A stretch of DNA of 64,000 bases from Isoetes taiwanensis. Taxonomy: Eukaryota; Streptophyta; Lycopodiopsida; Isoetales; Isoetaceae. A program made the position numbers and the translations under genes. Below are positions 22,835-33,960 of this stretch, one piece after another. The notes beneath the pieces are model-generated. The model ran no database searches, was not told the DNA's origin, and saw only the letters and a program-made list of their open reading frames with translations. Where the stretch lies: assembly GCA_021234155.1 (NCBI GenBank), contig JAJEKV010000002.1:24421159-24485158 (forward strand), written 5' to 3'. Numbering within the stretch: position 1 is the first letter of the stretch; each line of letters starts with the position of its first letter.

Positions 22835-24125
22835 CTGCAAGCACAGGATAAAAAAAAAAAGTGCGAAAAATGTGGGGTCTGTGGGCATTTTCTCATGATC
22901 TAAACACTTTCGAAACACGTCTAGTTGGGGGGTGTTGGGTCACATGTGTAGTTGGTACATCTGTATAGAATCTACTCATCAAATCTCGCTGCCATAACTT
23001 AGATAGATAGTATTTTTACGTCATACAGACAACCATAAGCCTCCCTCGTCCCTTTTCTGGGCCCTTACCTCGTGTAAGGACCTACTCCTCCTCTGTAATT
23101 GCCAAATCGAAATGCCCTCATTTGATAGAAGGCTCCCAAGCACACTCCAAATTAACTAGCAAATTTACCGTTGTATGTTAGCGTTTACCGGATTTTTTAT
23201 AAAAGAGAATTCAAATACACCAATTTTACATATAAAGTATGTGTTTCCTACAAGTTTTTTCCAAAATTTTACAGTCCAATCGAATCTCCTCCAGCCAAAA
23301 CCCCCATTTTTTTACATCATCTTTTAGAACCACAAGGTTATCATACTGACACTACAAGACAAATGTCTATACTTTTAACTTATCTTCCTCATCATGCCTT
23401 ACGTTTGTCTCATGCCAACACCAATGGCAAATTTTGTCCAGTGTGTCCACCACACGACATGTTGAACTAGGATAGCCATGTATCAACAAGCAAGGTGGCC
23501 AGCTGTGCATTTTGAAACTAAGATTCGCTGTCATAAGAGCCTCTTTGAGTTTAATGTTGCCCATGGCTAGTAATGAGTCACCCACATAACTGTCAACCAA
23601 TAAAAATATATAGAAGAGAAAGGTGGATCACACATGGGAAATCTAATGGGGCAATAGGCATTCCACCTTACCGAAATTATAGACATATGCATCCCACACA
23701 ACACAATTCTCTTGTAAGAACATGAAGCTAAGTTGTTGCATCTAATTTATGCATCTTCGAGGTCAATGCCACACTATTAATGTTTGCGCAACTTTTTTTA
23801 ATAAAAATATAGGATTAACGCACTACTTGAAAACCTTTTGGGGCAGGATTTTTTGTAATTCTGGCAATAATTAGTGTATTGCTCTTTATGAACGATAAAA
23901 CCCCATTCAATTCAATTCAACTCCGTTGTATTTGATCCCATAGGCCTCTTGGTCTTCGTGGATGTCGAAATTTGATTTAATTCAATACAATTCTACCATG
24001 TTTGTTAAAAATTACAAACTGCCCTTTATAAATCCTACAAAATATGGTGAAGGTTGTTTGGTTGAAGTAGCTTTCAAATAATTCTTACTTCAATAGGAGC
24101 ATAAAAGGGATGTATTTGCAACCCC
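22835..24125. other. TBL upstream region; no other gene recognised
   Basis: It includes the likely TBL promoter, though no convincing TATA box or motif was picked out. A frame at 23171-23470 (plus) and its antisense have no recognisable domain. CAATTCAATTCAA-type short repeats occur near 23905-23925 and 23970-23990. Confidence 0.35.
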
Positions 24126-26050
24126 TTGATTCAAACTATCCTTCCTATAGTAAAGCAGTTTCAATTTCTGTTCGCACTTAATTTCTTCCTTAAAAATTAC
24201 AGTGGCATGACACGTTGTATCCATCGCATTTATGGCAGACACATGCATTTATTGCGGCCATTAATACACTTGCATTTAATACATGCATTGAAGCGAGGAA
24301 AGAAGATGTGGCCACAAAGTGCACCGGTTTGAAGAAGCTGGAGCTGGAGAATGGCGAGGAGAAGAACCCACACTATGGGTCTCTTGGGGCCGCTTCAAAA
24401 ACGCTGCAGAATCAACAAAACTATGAGGAAAAGCTTCCCAGAATGCCGATTTTGAACGGAATAGAGATTTTTGTTACCTGACAGCAGTTTTCTTGGCACA
24501 ACAGGCAAAAAATAGGGTGCTGGATTGAAAAAAAAAAGAAAAATAGGAGCCGTATGAAGCTAGACAACTATCGATCGAAAATATTTCTTGTGTGTGACAA
24601 ACGGCAGTCGCGAATTTGTTTGGGCATGGTAGGAACCTGTTCTTGAAAGGATTGAAAAGAGAACACATTGATCGTCTCCTCTGTTTCACCCATTTCAAAT
24701 CATGGCTCTAAATTTTGCTTTTCAAGCAAAAATTACAGGAATTTTATGCCAATGCTTAGATCTCGGAGATAAGCTTTTGACCGATTTCGCGGGAAAGGGA
24801 AGAAAAAGCTTACCTTCGGTCCCTAAAACTTCGTGAGGCCCCCGCAGCTCAAGTTTAAAGCGAGATATGGTGCGGGCAAACTGTGCTTGCTTTTCTCTAG
24901 CACCTCCGAATAGAGGCCCACATGCCCATCAACATCTTCACAGTACACGAAAATCAATCAAGAAATCAAAGGTCCAAAATATAATAGAAACATGCTATCT
25001 TGGGAATTAAGGCTGTTTTCGCCACTTACGGGCCCCTGCGCCAAGACCATAAATCCAAAACCCGGCGACCCAAAAACCGAAGGCCCAACTTATGTAGGAC
25101 CCAAGAATCAAAAGACCGGGCTCAAGCCGGACATGGGCGCTTGAAAAATGGATCCATAGGAATGAAAAGGCATGCACAGGCGGGGAACATATATCGAGAT
25201 TAGCAAGCATTTGGGTACAATGGATGCATCCGGCAATCTACGGACTGCCGAAATGACTAGATTATCGAGAGATAAGGGTTAGGCTTGGGCTACGTAGTCT
25301 TTGATGCTTGCCTTCATTTATAAATGTAGTCATAGTGATGTCAACAAAGGAATTTTGCCACTTTGTTTTCAAACATTGGGGTATACACTCAAGCACTTTA
25401 TATTTGGTGCTAAAATGACATATAAGGACCATTTCTCAGTTCCCAACTCAACAATTGGCAGTTTAACTACTACAAGTCTTCAATATTGTGCTCACTCACA
25501 TATTAGAACACTGTGAGAACACTCATTCTGGTTGCAACCTTGGACCTTGAGTCTACTAAAAGTACTCTGCAATTTGCAATTTTAATGTCTGCAAATGTGC
25601 TCCTATGTCGCTCATTAACAGCACTCATGTTCAAAATCATTTCGCTTGCAACCTTGGCTTGCCTACCAGGATTATTCCACATTCGCATCATAGGCCTTAT
25701 CAACATACTAAATTCAGGTGTATTTGGAAGGCGAAACTATTGAGCAGACTTCTAATGAGCGTATTGTATGCTCACAGCAAAAAATAATACTCGGCGAAAC
25801 CATCATTCAATTAAATTGGGATTATGTCTTGATTTTGGGACAAATTTCATATTGCAAGTTTTTTAGTAACTTGATAAAAGTCACAATATGTTAACATATA
25901 ATCACACACCTTAATATAAATTTACACCTCAACTTCAAATTACAAAATCATATATCATGAAACTCAAGTAGTACACAACTTTTATTAACTGTGATTGATA
26001 CATAGTAACTGTTTTTCATTTTTCCACCAGCATCCCCAAGGATATGAGAA
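24126..26050. other. No gene recognised
   Basis: The plus-strand frame at 24215-24481 (88 codons) is rich in charged residues and ends with a stop, but I know no family like it. The overlapping frames at 25503-25787 also carry no motif. Confidence 0.3.
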
Positions 26051-26058
26051 CCTTATTC

Positions 26059-26284
26059 CTAATCCTGAGGTATTGTAACTCTCGCTGTTTTACTAGGAAT
26101 AGTTTTTGGAGTCCATGAGTACAATACAATTTCAATGTCTAGCCAAAGATCAGGATCACTAGGATTTCTCCTCCACCTCTTTGTCCAACAATCTGAATAT
26201 CTTTCTTTATCGGTGACATTACTCAACTGATGTACTGGACACCACCATTCCACGCGCACCTTATTGAAGTTAACATCACCTTCT
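26059..26284 (-). CDS. Unrecognised exon-like frame rich in W and C
   Basis: The minus strand reads an open stretch from about 26284 to a stop just before 26059. It includes VRVEWWCPVHQLSNVTDKER, YSDCWTKRWRRNPSDPDLW and LDIEIVLYSWTPKTIPSK. The density of Trp, Cys and other conserved-looking residues is higher than in chance frames of this AT-rich DNA, so it may be an exon or a remnant of a real protein. I do not recognise the family. No confident splice sites or flanking exons are seen. It lies just outside the start of the LTR-like repeat. Confidence 0.3.
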
Positions 26285-26304
26285 TCTTTGCAAATATCCG
26301 AGAT

Positions 26305-28000
26305 TGTGACGTTTCAAGTATTTATACGGTATACGTATAAATATATTGACACGTCACCCAGTATAGATACGCCACCATGGGGTATGGTAACCTAGGGGGT
26401 TGACCTAAAAGGGATTAAATTAGCTATGCTAATTTAATTGCTAAAGATAATAACCTATAATTAAGGGATTATTATTTACAAGGGATAATTAAGCTAATTA
26501 TCCTTTGGGAAGGCGCCACATGGCCAAACCCGATTGGCCAGCATGGTGAATGCTGTTTTGGACTAATAAGGTGGATCCCCCATGTCCACCATAATCGATC
26601 CGAAATGAAGCCTACCTTGTGACAAGCTAAGCGCCACCTTGCCCAAGTACTTGCACCTGTGTGATCAGAGCTGAGCATCGAGTTCCAGAAGGATGGAGGC
26701 ACCGAACGATAACGGGTCGAGCAGGAATACAGGTGGGTGGTTAGTGTAGCTTGTGAATTCTAGGGTAGCGCCCCTGTTGGGCACTTGATGTGTTATTTGT
26801 CTGTTCTCTCTGTGTTTTACTCGTAGGAGCTAACCCTTGATTGTAAAGGTAAGGTCTCTTTATATTCTGATTCTGGTTTTGCTCGTAAAGGATGGATTGA
26901 TAGTTCTTTGCATAGTATTACTCCGGAAATGGGGGAATTAAGGGAGGGTAGAGACTTCTGAGCTCATATATGATAGTATGCTCCTAGATAGAGCCCTGTA
27001 ATATACCCATTAGTTGCGGCCTGTGTACAAGAGACCACCGGGTCGTAGATGCTATAGTCTGGCTTAGCACCAGAGAAGGGACACAGTGGTGAAGTGGGGG
27101 TGGGGTCTTGCACGAACATAAAAGGCTCCTGAGACTCCTACAGTGGGCTAGGCCTGATAGCCGGTCACATAGAGGGCCGGGTATGGGTCTGACACTCCCT
27201 GGGTGTAGAGATGTGATCCGTATGGAGCATCTTGCACTTTGAGTAGATTTAGGGTGAGTAAGTCGGGTATGGATGCGGGGGTCGCTGATGCGGCACGTAT
27301 TCTCTAGCTCACCCATGGAACCACTGTGATCCTGGAAGGGGACGCTTCCCCAACCTGCCTCATCGGACCGGGGCGTCATGAACCCTGGAGTAGACTCAAA
27401 AGGGTGATACCTTGGGTTTGCGTTTCCGGAAGGCTATAGCGAAGCCATAGCGTGAATCGACCCATCTGCAAAGTGTGCACAGGAGGGGCGGATGGAGTGG
27501 ACAACCCTAGCCGATGTTCTATGCCAGCCAACGCCATGCCAAGATTCGGTCTGCTGATCTCTTGAGGCCCAGCCGTCAGTCGATCCTCACTGGAGTCTGA
27601 GCCGGGGTAGAACTGAGGTTTGGGGTGTTTTCTTAGGTTTAGATGCATATTCTTTGCCGTTGGTATTTGGATGGATGCTCCACCCTTCGTGGTGGTTATT
27701 TATATATGATTTATGCTATGTGCTAACCCTTGTATTCATGCTTCCGCGACGTAGGGGCCCATCGAAGGCGTGGGCCGAATGACACCTCCGTGTCCTTCAC
27801 CCGAGCATCTCTACGTAGATGGCCCGGGTCAGACGGAGGGCCCTGCTCATGGCGAGATGGTTGATGGGAGGGGAAAGTCCCCGTATGTATACCACCGGGT
27901 CGTATATATATTCGAGGAGCGTCCACGTGGTATCGTGAGCCGTGATTTCGGTTACTCGAAATCATAGCACTGACCAAACCCTGACTCGCTAGTTCGGTAG
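26305..28000 (+). repeat. Long LTR-like repeat, copy 3
   Basis: It starts TGTGACGTTTCAAG after GAGAT and runs about 1.7 kb without long frames. It contains all blocks seen in copies 1 (1-330) and 2 (11204-11960) in the same order. The TGTGACG start is of LTR type, but I could not fix the right end or a matching 5 bp duplication, and no primer site or polypurine tract was found next to it. A solo LTR of a long-LTR gypsy element is the most likely reading. Confidence 0.5.
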
Positions 28001-28356
28001 TTAGGAGAGAGCTAGTGTGATTGTTTGGCTCTCTGATGTTGGATTTGTGCTAGGTTGATGTAATGGACTGTAAGTTCTTAAGAAGTTTAGGGCGACTGGA
28101 AGACCCAAGTTTCGAAGAGCTATAACTTTGTGTAGGTAGCTCGGATGAAGGCGAAAATGGCTCCAATGGATCGGGCATCCCAAATACCCTAAGGAGCACG
28201 TCTCTCGAGGTAAAAAAGGCAACAGGCCGCCGAAAAATCAAAAGGGGCGCTGTTGTGCTCAGAGGTGTTTCTTTCGAAAAGTTGAAGCCGTATAAGTAAC
28301 GCAACGCCCCATACGGTCGCGCGTATTTTTATACGCGCCCGTTTAAAATTTTTTAT

Positions 28357-28505
<149 letters not shown>

Positions 28506-28831
28506 TAACATATATATGTTCTTATGTTTGTCCTCCTGAATCCGGCCGTTGATCCTGGATCCGGCTGACTCACGTGGCTTTGGGGCGTATCCTACGGCCC
28601 GGTGGCTTGGGAGTTTGTGGCCCATTATATGTAAGCGATCCTACAGTCGGTTGATCTGATCGGCCGTTGGTCCGAGATCCCTCTGACTCACGTTGCTTTA
28701 GATATATCCTACATGATCCTACGGTCCGTTGATCATAATCCTTGGTCCAAGATCCTACGGCTCACATTGCATGCTCGGGCCTTGGTATTTTGAACAAATC
28801 TTAAGGAAAGGCTTTTAAAATTTTTTATGTT

Positions 28832-28898
28832 ATTAGGGGGATTCGAACCCTGGTCATTAACCCCCAAATTTTATTCTAACCACTAGACCAGGCATTAA
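28832..28898 (-). repeat. tRNA-like sequence, probable SINE head or dead tRNA
   Basis: The minus strand has an A-box match TGGTCTAGTGG (28880-28890) and a perfect B box GGTTCGAATCC (28839-28849), spaced about as in a tRNA. The acceptor stem does not pair and the T stem pairs only partly, so it is not a working tRNA. A RNA polymerase III promoter of a tRNA-derived SINE is the likeliest origin. Confidence 0.6.
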
Positions 28899-28929
28899 TT
28901 TTATAAATAAATTATGTTCCAAATATACT

Positions 28930-29690
28930 TAAAGGTAACATTCTAATTAAGATAAAATAGAATATAACATTCTAGATAATTCAAGAAAGTTCTAGAAAGT
29001 TAAGAGGCTCTAGAAAGTTCTAAAATCTTCTAGAATGTTCTAGAAAGTTCTAGAATTCTAAAATGTTTTGGAATATAAGAGAATCTAGGGGAAATCTAAG
29101 AGAATCCTTCCAAATGTAAGGGAATCTTTGGGAATGTAAGGAAATAGGGAAATACTTCGAAAAGTTAAGGATGTTTTGAAAGTTTGAGAATGTTCCAAAA
29201 GTTCTAGAATGTTTTAGAAATTTGTAAAATGTAAGGGAATCCGGGGAGGATTAAAGGGAATCTAAAAATCTCATAAATTATAAGAGAGAATCTAGGAAGA
29301 TATTTACAAGTCTAAAGGAATCTCTTAAAATCTAGTTGAATCTAGGGGAATCTTCATAATATCTAAGGGAATCTAAAAAAAAAGATCTTGATGAAATCTT
29401 AGAGTTTTTTAAGATTTTGCAAAAGAGCCACAATAGAATGTTCTAAAATGTTTCATAATAAAGGTATACAATATAAATCTTGGAAAAAAAAATGTTCTAG
29501 ATGCTTAGGGTAAGCGCCTCAGTCTAAAAATAGAAAGTGTTTTAGACATGTTGCACAAATCCAAGATAGATTATTTTGGAAGGTTTTAAATGCTCATGGG
29601 TAAGCACTTCAATCAAAATAGAAAATTCTAAGAGAATCTAAGGGAATCTTCATGAATGCTAAAGTTGAAGAGTATAAAGGAATGCTAAAA
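28930..29690. repeat. GAATC / TTCTAGAA array, 10-11 bp period
   Basis: A degenerate array. The left part (28975-29060) is dominated by TTCTAGAA(A/T)G units and the rest by (A)GGGAATCT-type units. The orientation is opposite to the GATTC arrays at 39.5-43.3 kb. Confidence 0.75.
29028..29055. promoter_or_regulatory. Six-unit heat-shock-element-like motif
   Basis: TTC and GAA triplets alternate six times with exactly two bases between them, which is the ideal binding pattern for trimeric heat-shock factors. A further three-unit match (GAA, TTC, GAA) lies at 28985-28997. That it is bound in the plant is inference. Confidence 0.55.
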
Positions 29691-29739
29691 TTGGAATTTG
29701 CACTGTTGGAACATGCACCGTAGGACGTGTTAAATTTCT

Positions 29740-29839
<100 letters not shown>

Positions 29840-29869
29840 AGTTTTTGTACTATCAACGGGATAAAACAA

Positions 29870-31480
29870 AGGGAAATTTACAAAATGCCCCTATATCTCG
29901 CCAAAATTACCAAAATACCCTTAGAAATGTTGAGTTTGGCTACATTATGATAATAACTTCTTTGTGACTGATGAAACATAAAAATGGTTTTCACAAAACA
30001 TAAAAGTAATAGTGAGATATGTCCAAGGCGGTAGAATCATCTAAAACGGAGTTGGAATGTTCAAGTTATGGTGCTTTAAATATGGATTTTAAAAACAGCT
30101 CAAAAGAGCATAACTTGTGAATTTCAACTCTAATTTAGATAAGTTTGAACTTGTTGGGAAGATTCTATCATGGTTTACAACTATTGTGAAGACAACTTTT
30201 GCATTTGATGAGCTGCAAAAATTATATTACTATATTACCTAAAATGCTCTTCATTTGAGAGGCAATGTTGTAACTTTTGAAAAATATAGGGGACTTTGGT
30301 AATTTTTCCTAAAACAAAATGGGTATAAGACTTTGGTATTGTCGAAGCCTGTAATGACTTTACAATCAATGCAAGTGGCATATAAAACTCAAAAGGGCAA
30401 GGGTGCCCAAATGGTATGATTTAAAATAGCAATTCTTTCCTCCAAAAGCTTTCCCTTTAGGGTTGAAACAGGAATAGTATTCTTGATCTATTTGTCCGGC
30501 ATAGCGGCCGAATTGATTCCAATGAACACAATGAGGAGATTAAATTGTATTCAGAAGAATGTTTTACATCATGACTTGCAAAAGTTAATGGTGAACTTTT
30601 GCAATAGCCAAACTCCTGTGGATGTGATGTTTATTTCATCCTTGAATTTGGTATTCCAACATGGTAAGTCCCAGAGCCACCCAAAATAACCTACATTATT
30701 AGAATTAGATGAGGGGTGAAGGTTGATTGCCTTGCTTTTATGGAATCCAAGTTATCCAAACTCATGCACATGAGTAATAACTTATTAAAGCAGGAGCAAA
30801 GCAAATCCAAATTGGAACATGGAGCAAAGCAAATCCAAATTGGAACATACAATGTTCTTGAATTCATGCAGCTACAAACGAGATAGATGCCTTGCCTTCT
30901 CTTGTTTCTCACGTTCAAGGCTAAATGGCTTAATGAATGCTGCTTAAAAACAAATCGTGTAGCAACCCAAGAAACTCCCAAACTTTTTTAATGTGACACA
31001 TTTCCGCATTCATTCATTCATTCTAAGTTGCCAGCTATAAAAATATGTTCCGTTGCTAGATTGCACAAGCGAGTAATCTCTATAAATCCATTTTGTACTT
31101 TTTTACATGTACAGAAAATGCGTTTTGCTTGGGCTTGAATCAGTATTATAAGCATGCCATTACTGCTTTGTGCGTAAAATCCTTGTCAACGGTAAGCTAA
31201 GACAATCGAGATGCTATATCATCTAGACAATAACCAAGACGACCTTTGTATTTTTGGATGTCCTCGAGCCCTTTGTTCCTTTATTGGCCTTCAAATTATG
31301 AGCCGGCATTTCCATCTTAGCCTTGCACTGGAGACAGACAGAAAAAATTCAGCCCCTCTTATTGTTGTAAACTAGTTGACTACTTTCTAGCTGAGTTTCC
31401 TTTGCCAGATGAAGTGCAGGTTCATGCTTGTACGGTTATGCTTCAACAGATAAGTTTGCAAAAGATTAGCTATTCCATTA
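29870..31480. other. No gene recognised
   Basis: A direct repeat (GGAGCAAAGCAAATCCAAATTGGAACAT type) lies at 30792-30848. The frame 30483-30689 ends near a GTAAGT and could be an exon, but no motif is known to me. Confidence 0.3.
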
Positions 31481-31489
31481 CAAAATGAT

Positions 31490-32187
31490 TCAAGTGGACA
31501 AATTCTTGCATACCAAACGTACCTCAGCAAGAAGGGTGGCTAGATCATCTCTATTTGCCAGAGATACCTTCACTTTATTGCCTTGGAGTGCAGTCTTCCC
31601 TGTATCTTTAACCAAATGGGAAGGCAATACTGAAGTGCTTGCTCGAGCAAGTGCTCGTGATTTGTCACCCAATGGACTCTTTGGCTGAAGGAATACTGGA
31701 GTGCTTGTCCGTACTGAAGTGGTTGCTCGAGCAAGTGGTCGTGATTTTTCACGTGATGGAGCCTGAAAAAGGAAACAAAAGCCTTGACCTCTTATAAACA
31801 GAAACATTAATGGTCTCATAGACAGAATCCAACAATAAACCTTTTCCCCATTTGCCCATGAAACTGGAATGAAAATGATCACCTTAGATTTTACATTTTT
31901 CAATGCCTTCAATATTTCTATTCTGCTCAAGCTGATCCTTGGACTTCTAATTTTGGTGCCTCGGTAATTAAATCTTTGGGGCTTGCTCGTATGCCATTCT
32001 CGCAATTTTTGGATGTCCCCGGAAAACGGGTATCCGAGAGTCTGCAGACCGCACGATCGTGAGACTCGAGGCCTTTTCCCCATAACCCAGAGCTCCCCTT
32101 TGCTGCAATTGCTTCAATAGATTCACTATTGCCTTTGGCAGCAGACTTGGATGTTGGGTCTAAGCAGACTTGTAGATAAGGGGCCAC
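31490..32187 (-). pseudogene. Unidentified gene piece, Ser/Arg/Ala-rich
   Basis: Two overlapping minus-strand frames, 32187-31927 (SKSAAKGNSESIEAIAAKGS) and 32083-31490 (ARATTSVRTSTPVFLQPK), have the low-complexity make-up of linker regions of real plant proteins and lie on the same strand as the gene pieces next to them. A repeated short unit reads REKSRPLARATTSV and GDKSRALARASTSV. The family is not recognised; a katanin or GYF-protein linker is conceivable but unproven. Confidence 0.3.
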
Positions 32188-32555
32188 GGCTTTTGTTCTT
32201 TGTCAAAACACAGACGACAAAATCAGAGTTAATAATTCAAAAGTTGTAGATCTTATCTGCGAGTGCGCATATCTTTTACTGTGGCACACAGTAAATTGAC
32301 TTCTGCACCCCAATTTTTAATCGTGTGACACAGAACTGATGGTCAAACAATACAGTAACTGGCATTGCTTCATTGATCAACAAGTTCCATGATACAATGA
32401 AGTTAGCTCGGAACGTCACAACCACTTACCACGGACTCAAATATTACACTCTGAAAGGCACAATTCCATTTGCAGGAAAAGTTTACATTTCTGTATTTTA
32501 TAGCAGCACAAAATCTATGTTAAGATGAGAAATATCGGTTGACATGCTGTAACCC

Positions 32556-33301
32556 TCAGTCTTCAACTCGCCGTATTTCTCTCATCATTATCCGGTTGCC
32601 TGTGACATAAAAACCAAGGAAAGATGGATCTACAACCTGTTTTCCCTTCTTCTTCTTCTTACCACCTTTTGATCCATTTTCGAAATCACTGGCAAAGCTC
32701 TCCTCAGCTTTATTAGAGCTTTGAGAGAGGCCTTTAGACTTATCATCAATTTTCTTGCCAAGAGATTTTCCTCTGCGCACCTCATCTTTTAACTGCGTCA
32801 CTAATATTGAAAACAGAATAAATAGCTGCAGGAGGTAAGCTTTCTCTCCTCCTAAGAAATTCAGACTTCCACCTTAGGACTACGGCCCAGATACTCAGTT
32901 ATCTACTCACCAGCTTCCACAGATGAAGGCAATGACACACAAAACTCGAGCAGAGTCACATCTGAGATATTGGCCAAAGGAGCATTCTTATTAGAAGTGC
33001 GACACATAAGAAGCATGGATCTTATGCAAGTAAATATACATAATAGATACCATCATTCCCTGTGAGCTGCTGTATCTGGATCTCACACCGAAATGCTTGG
33101 CCATCTGCACTAGCTGCTAACACTTTTGAAGGGGCATCATCTGGATAATGTAAGGTAATTAGTCAGAAATTCTGAGAACTGATGGATCATGAAGAAACCT
33201 AGGAATACCTTTTTTGCTAAGGGCCTGCTTTTTCGACTTTGAGGGAACCGTATTTGCCTTTGAAACCACAGGGGATGAAAAAGAAGGGAAATTCGAAGCA
33301 C
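32556..33301 (-). pseudogene. GYF-domain/EXA1(GIGYF)-like C-terminal gene fragment
   Basis: Four exons on the minus strand, 33301-33209, 33140-33051, 32961-32911 and 32800-32556, join in one frame with GT-AG introns. The spliced product includes QQLTGNDDVTLLEFCVSLPS and ends with KKKKKGKQVVDPSFLGFYVT, GNRIMMREIRRVED and a stop. I recognise the DPSLLGF...NRIMMGEI end as that of plant GYF-domain proteins of the EXA1/GIGYF type, which repress translation together with cap-binding proteins. The GYF domain and all N-terminal exons are absent: upstream of 33301 the sequence soon becomes transposon-like. It is therefore a 3' gene fragment, possibly captured, with splice signals still intact. The family call is from memory. 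Confidence 0.58.
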
Positions 33302-33539
33302 CTGGTCACATATGGGATGAACCTGCAGCCAAATTTGCAATAATGGAGCACAGGAAATTCCGTTTCAAGAATAAAAATTGTGGCATAGGATGCCGACCAT
33401 CGAAATGCAATGCTGCTTCTCAAATCCGCTCTGCCATGCTCATTGTCTTATGGAGTGGAATCTCCTAAGAGAATCAGAGATAATAGTCCGGCCGAGCCAA
33501 GCTTAGAAACAATCGAAACAATCGAAACAATCGAAGGAA

Positions 33540-33960
33540 ACAGGCCCCTTTTTTTCTTTTCTTTTTTTCCTCCAATGGAATGGACCTTGGGAGTGCCACC
33601 TCGTGGGGTGCCTTGCCGCCTTCTTTAAAGTTTTTTGACACGTCCTAAAAAAATTAAAGACATGTCATGTCACAATTAAATGTGTTCCTTTAGGGGCTTT
33701 AATTTTATTGACGGCCAAGATTAAATCTTTAAATCCGAGGGCCTAAATCAAAAGGCATCACGAGGTGGCTTCGTTTGGGCCGTCGATCTTAAAGAACGGT
33801 CAAGACGGTGACACCACACCATTATAAGGGGGGTGCTTATGATGAATTGAGGTGGCTACCCTAGGGCCGTCGGATCTCAAATCTGGACGGCCCAGACGGC
33901 GACACCTCGGCGTCTATGTATAAGGGGGCAGCTTATATAAACGCAAGACAATCAAATGCT
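33540..33960. repeat. Repeat with CCGTCGGATCTCAAAT / GGACGGC motifs, copy 1
   Basis: Tandem blocks of the form GCCGTCGATCTT...AACGG, CGGCGACACC and TATAAGGGGG(G)TGCTTAT recur at 39225-39420 and 62340-62640. It sits directly 5' of the truncated EXA1-like fragment. It ends TATATAAACGCAAG without a TA tract. Confidence 0.6.

Noticed and set aside
24215-24481. 88-codon plus-strand frame
   Set aside because: No recognisable family and no supporting splice or promoter signal.
28832-28898. Functional tRNA gene
   Set aside because: Acceptor stem does not pair and the T stem is only partly paired, although the A and B boxes are good.
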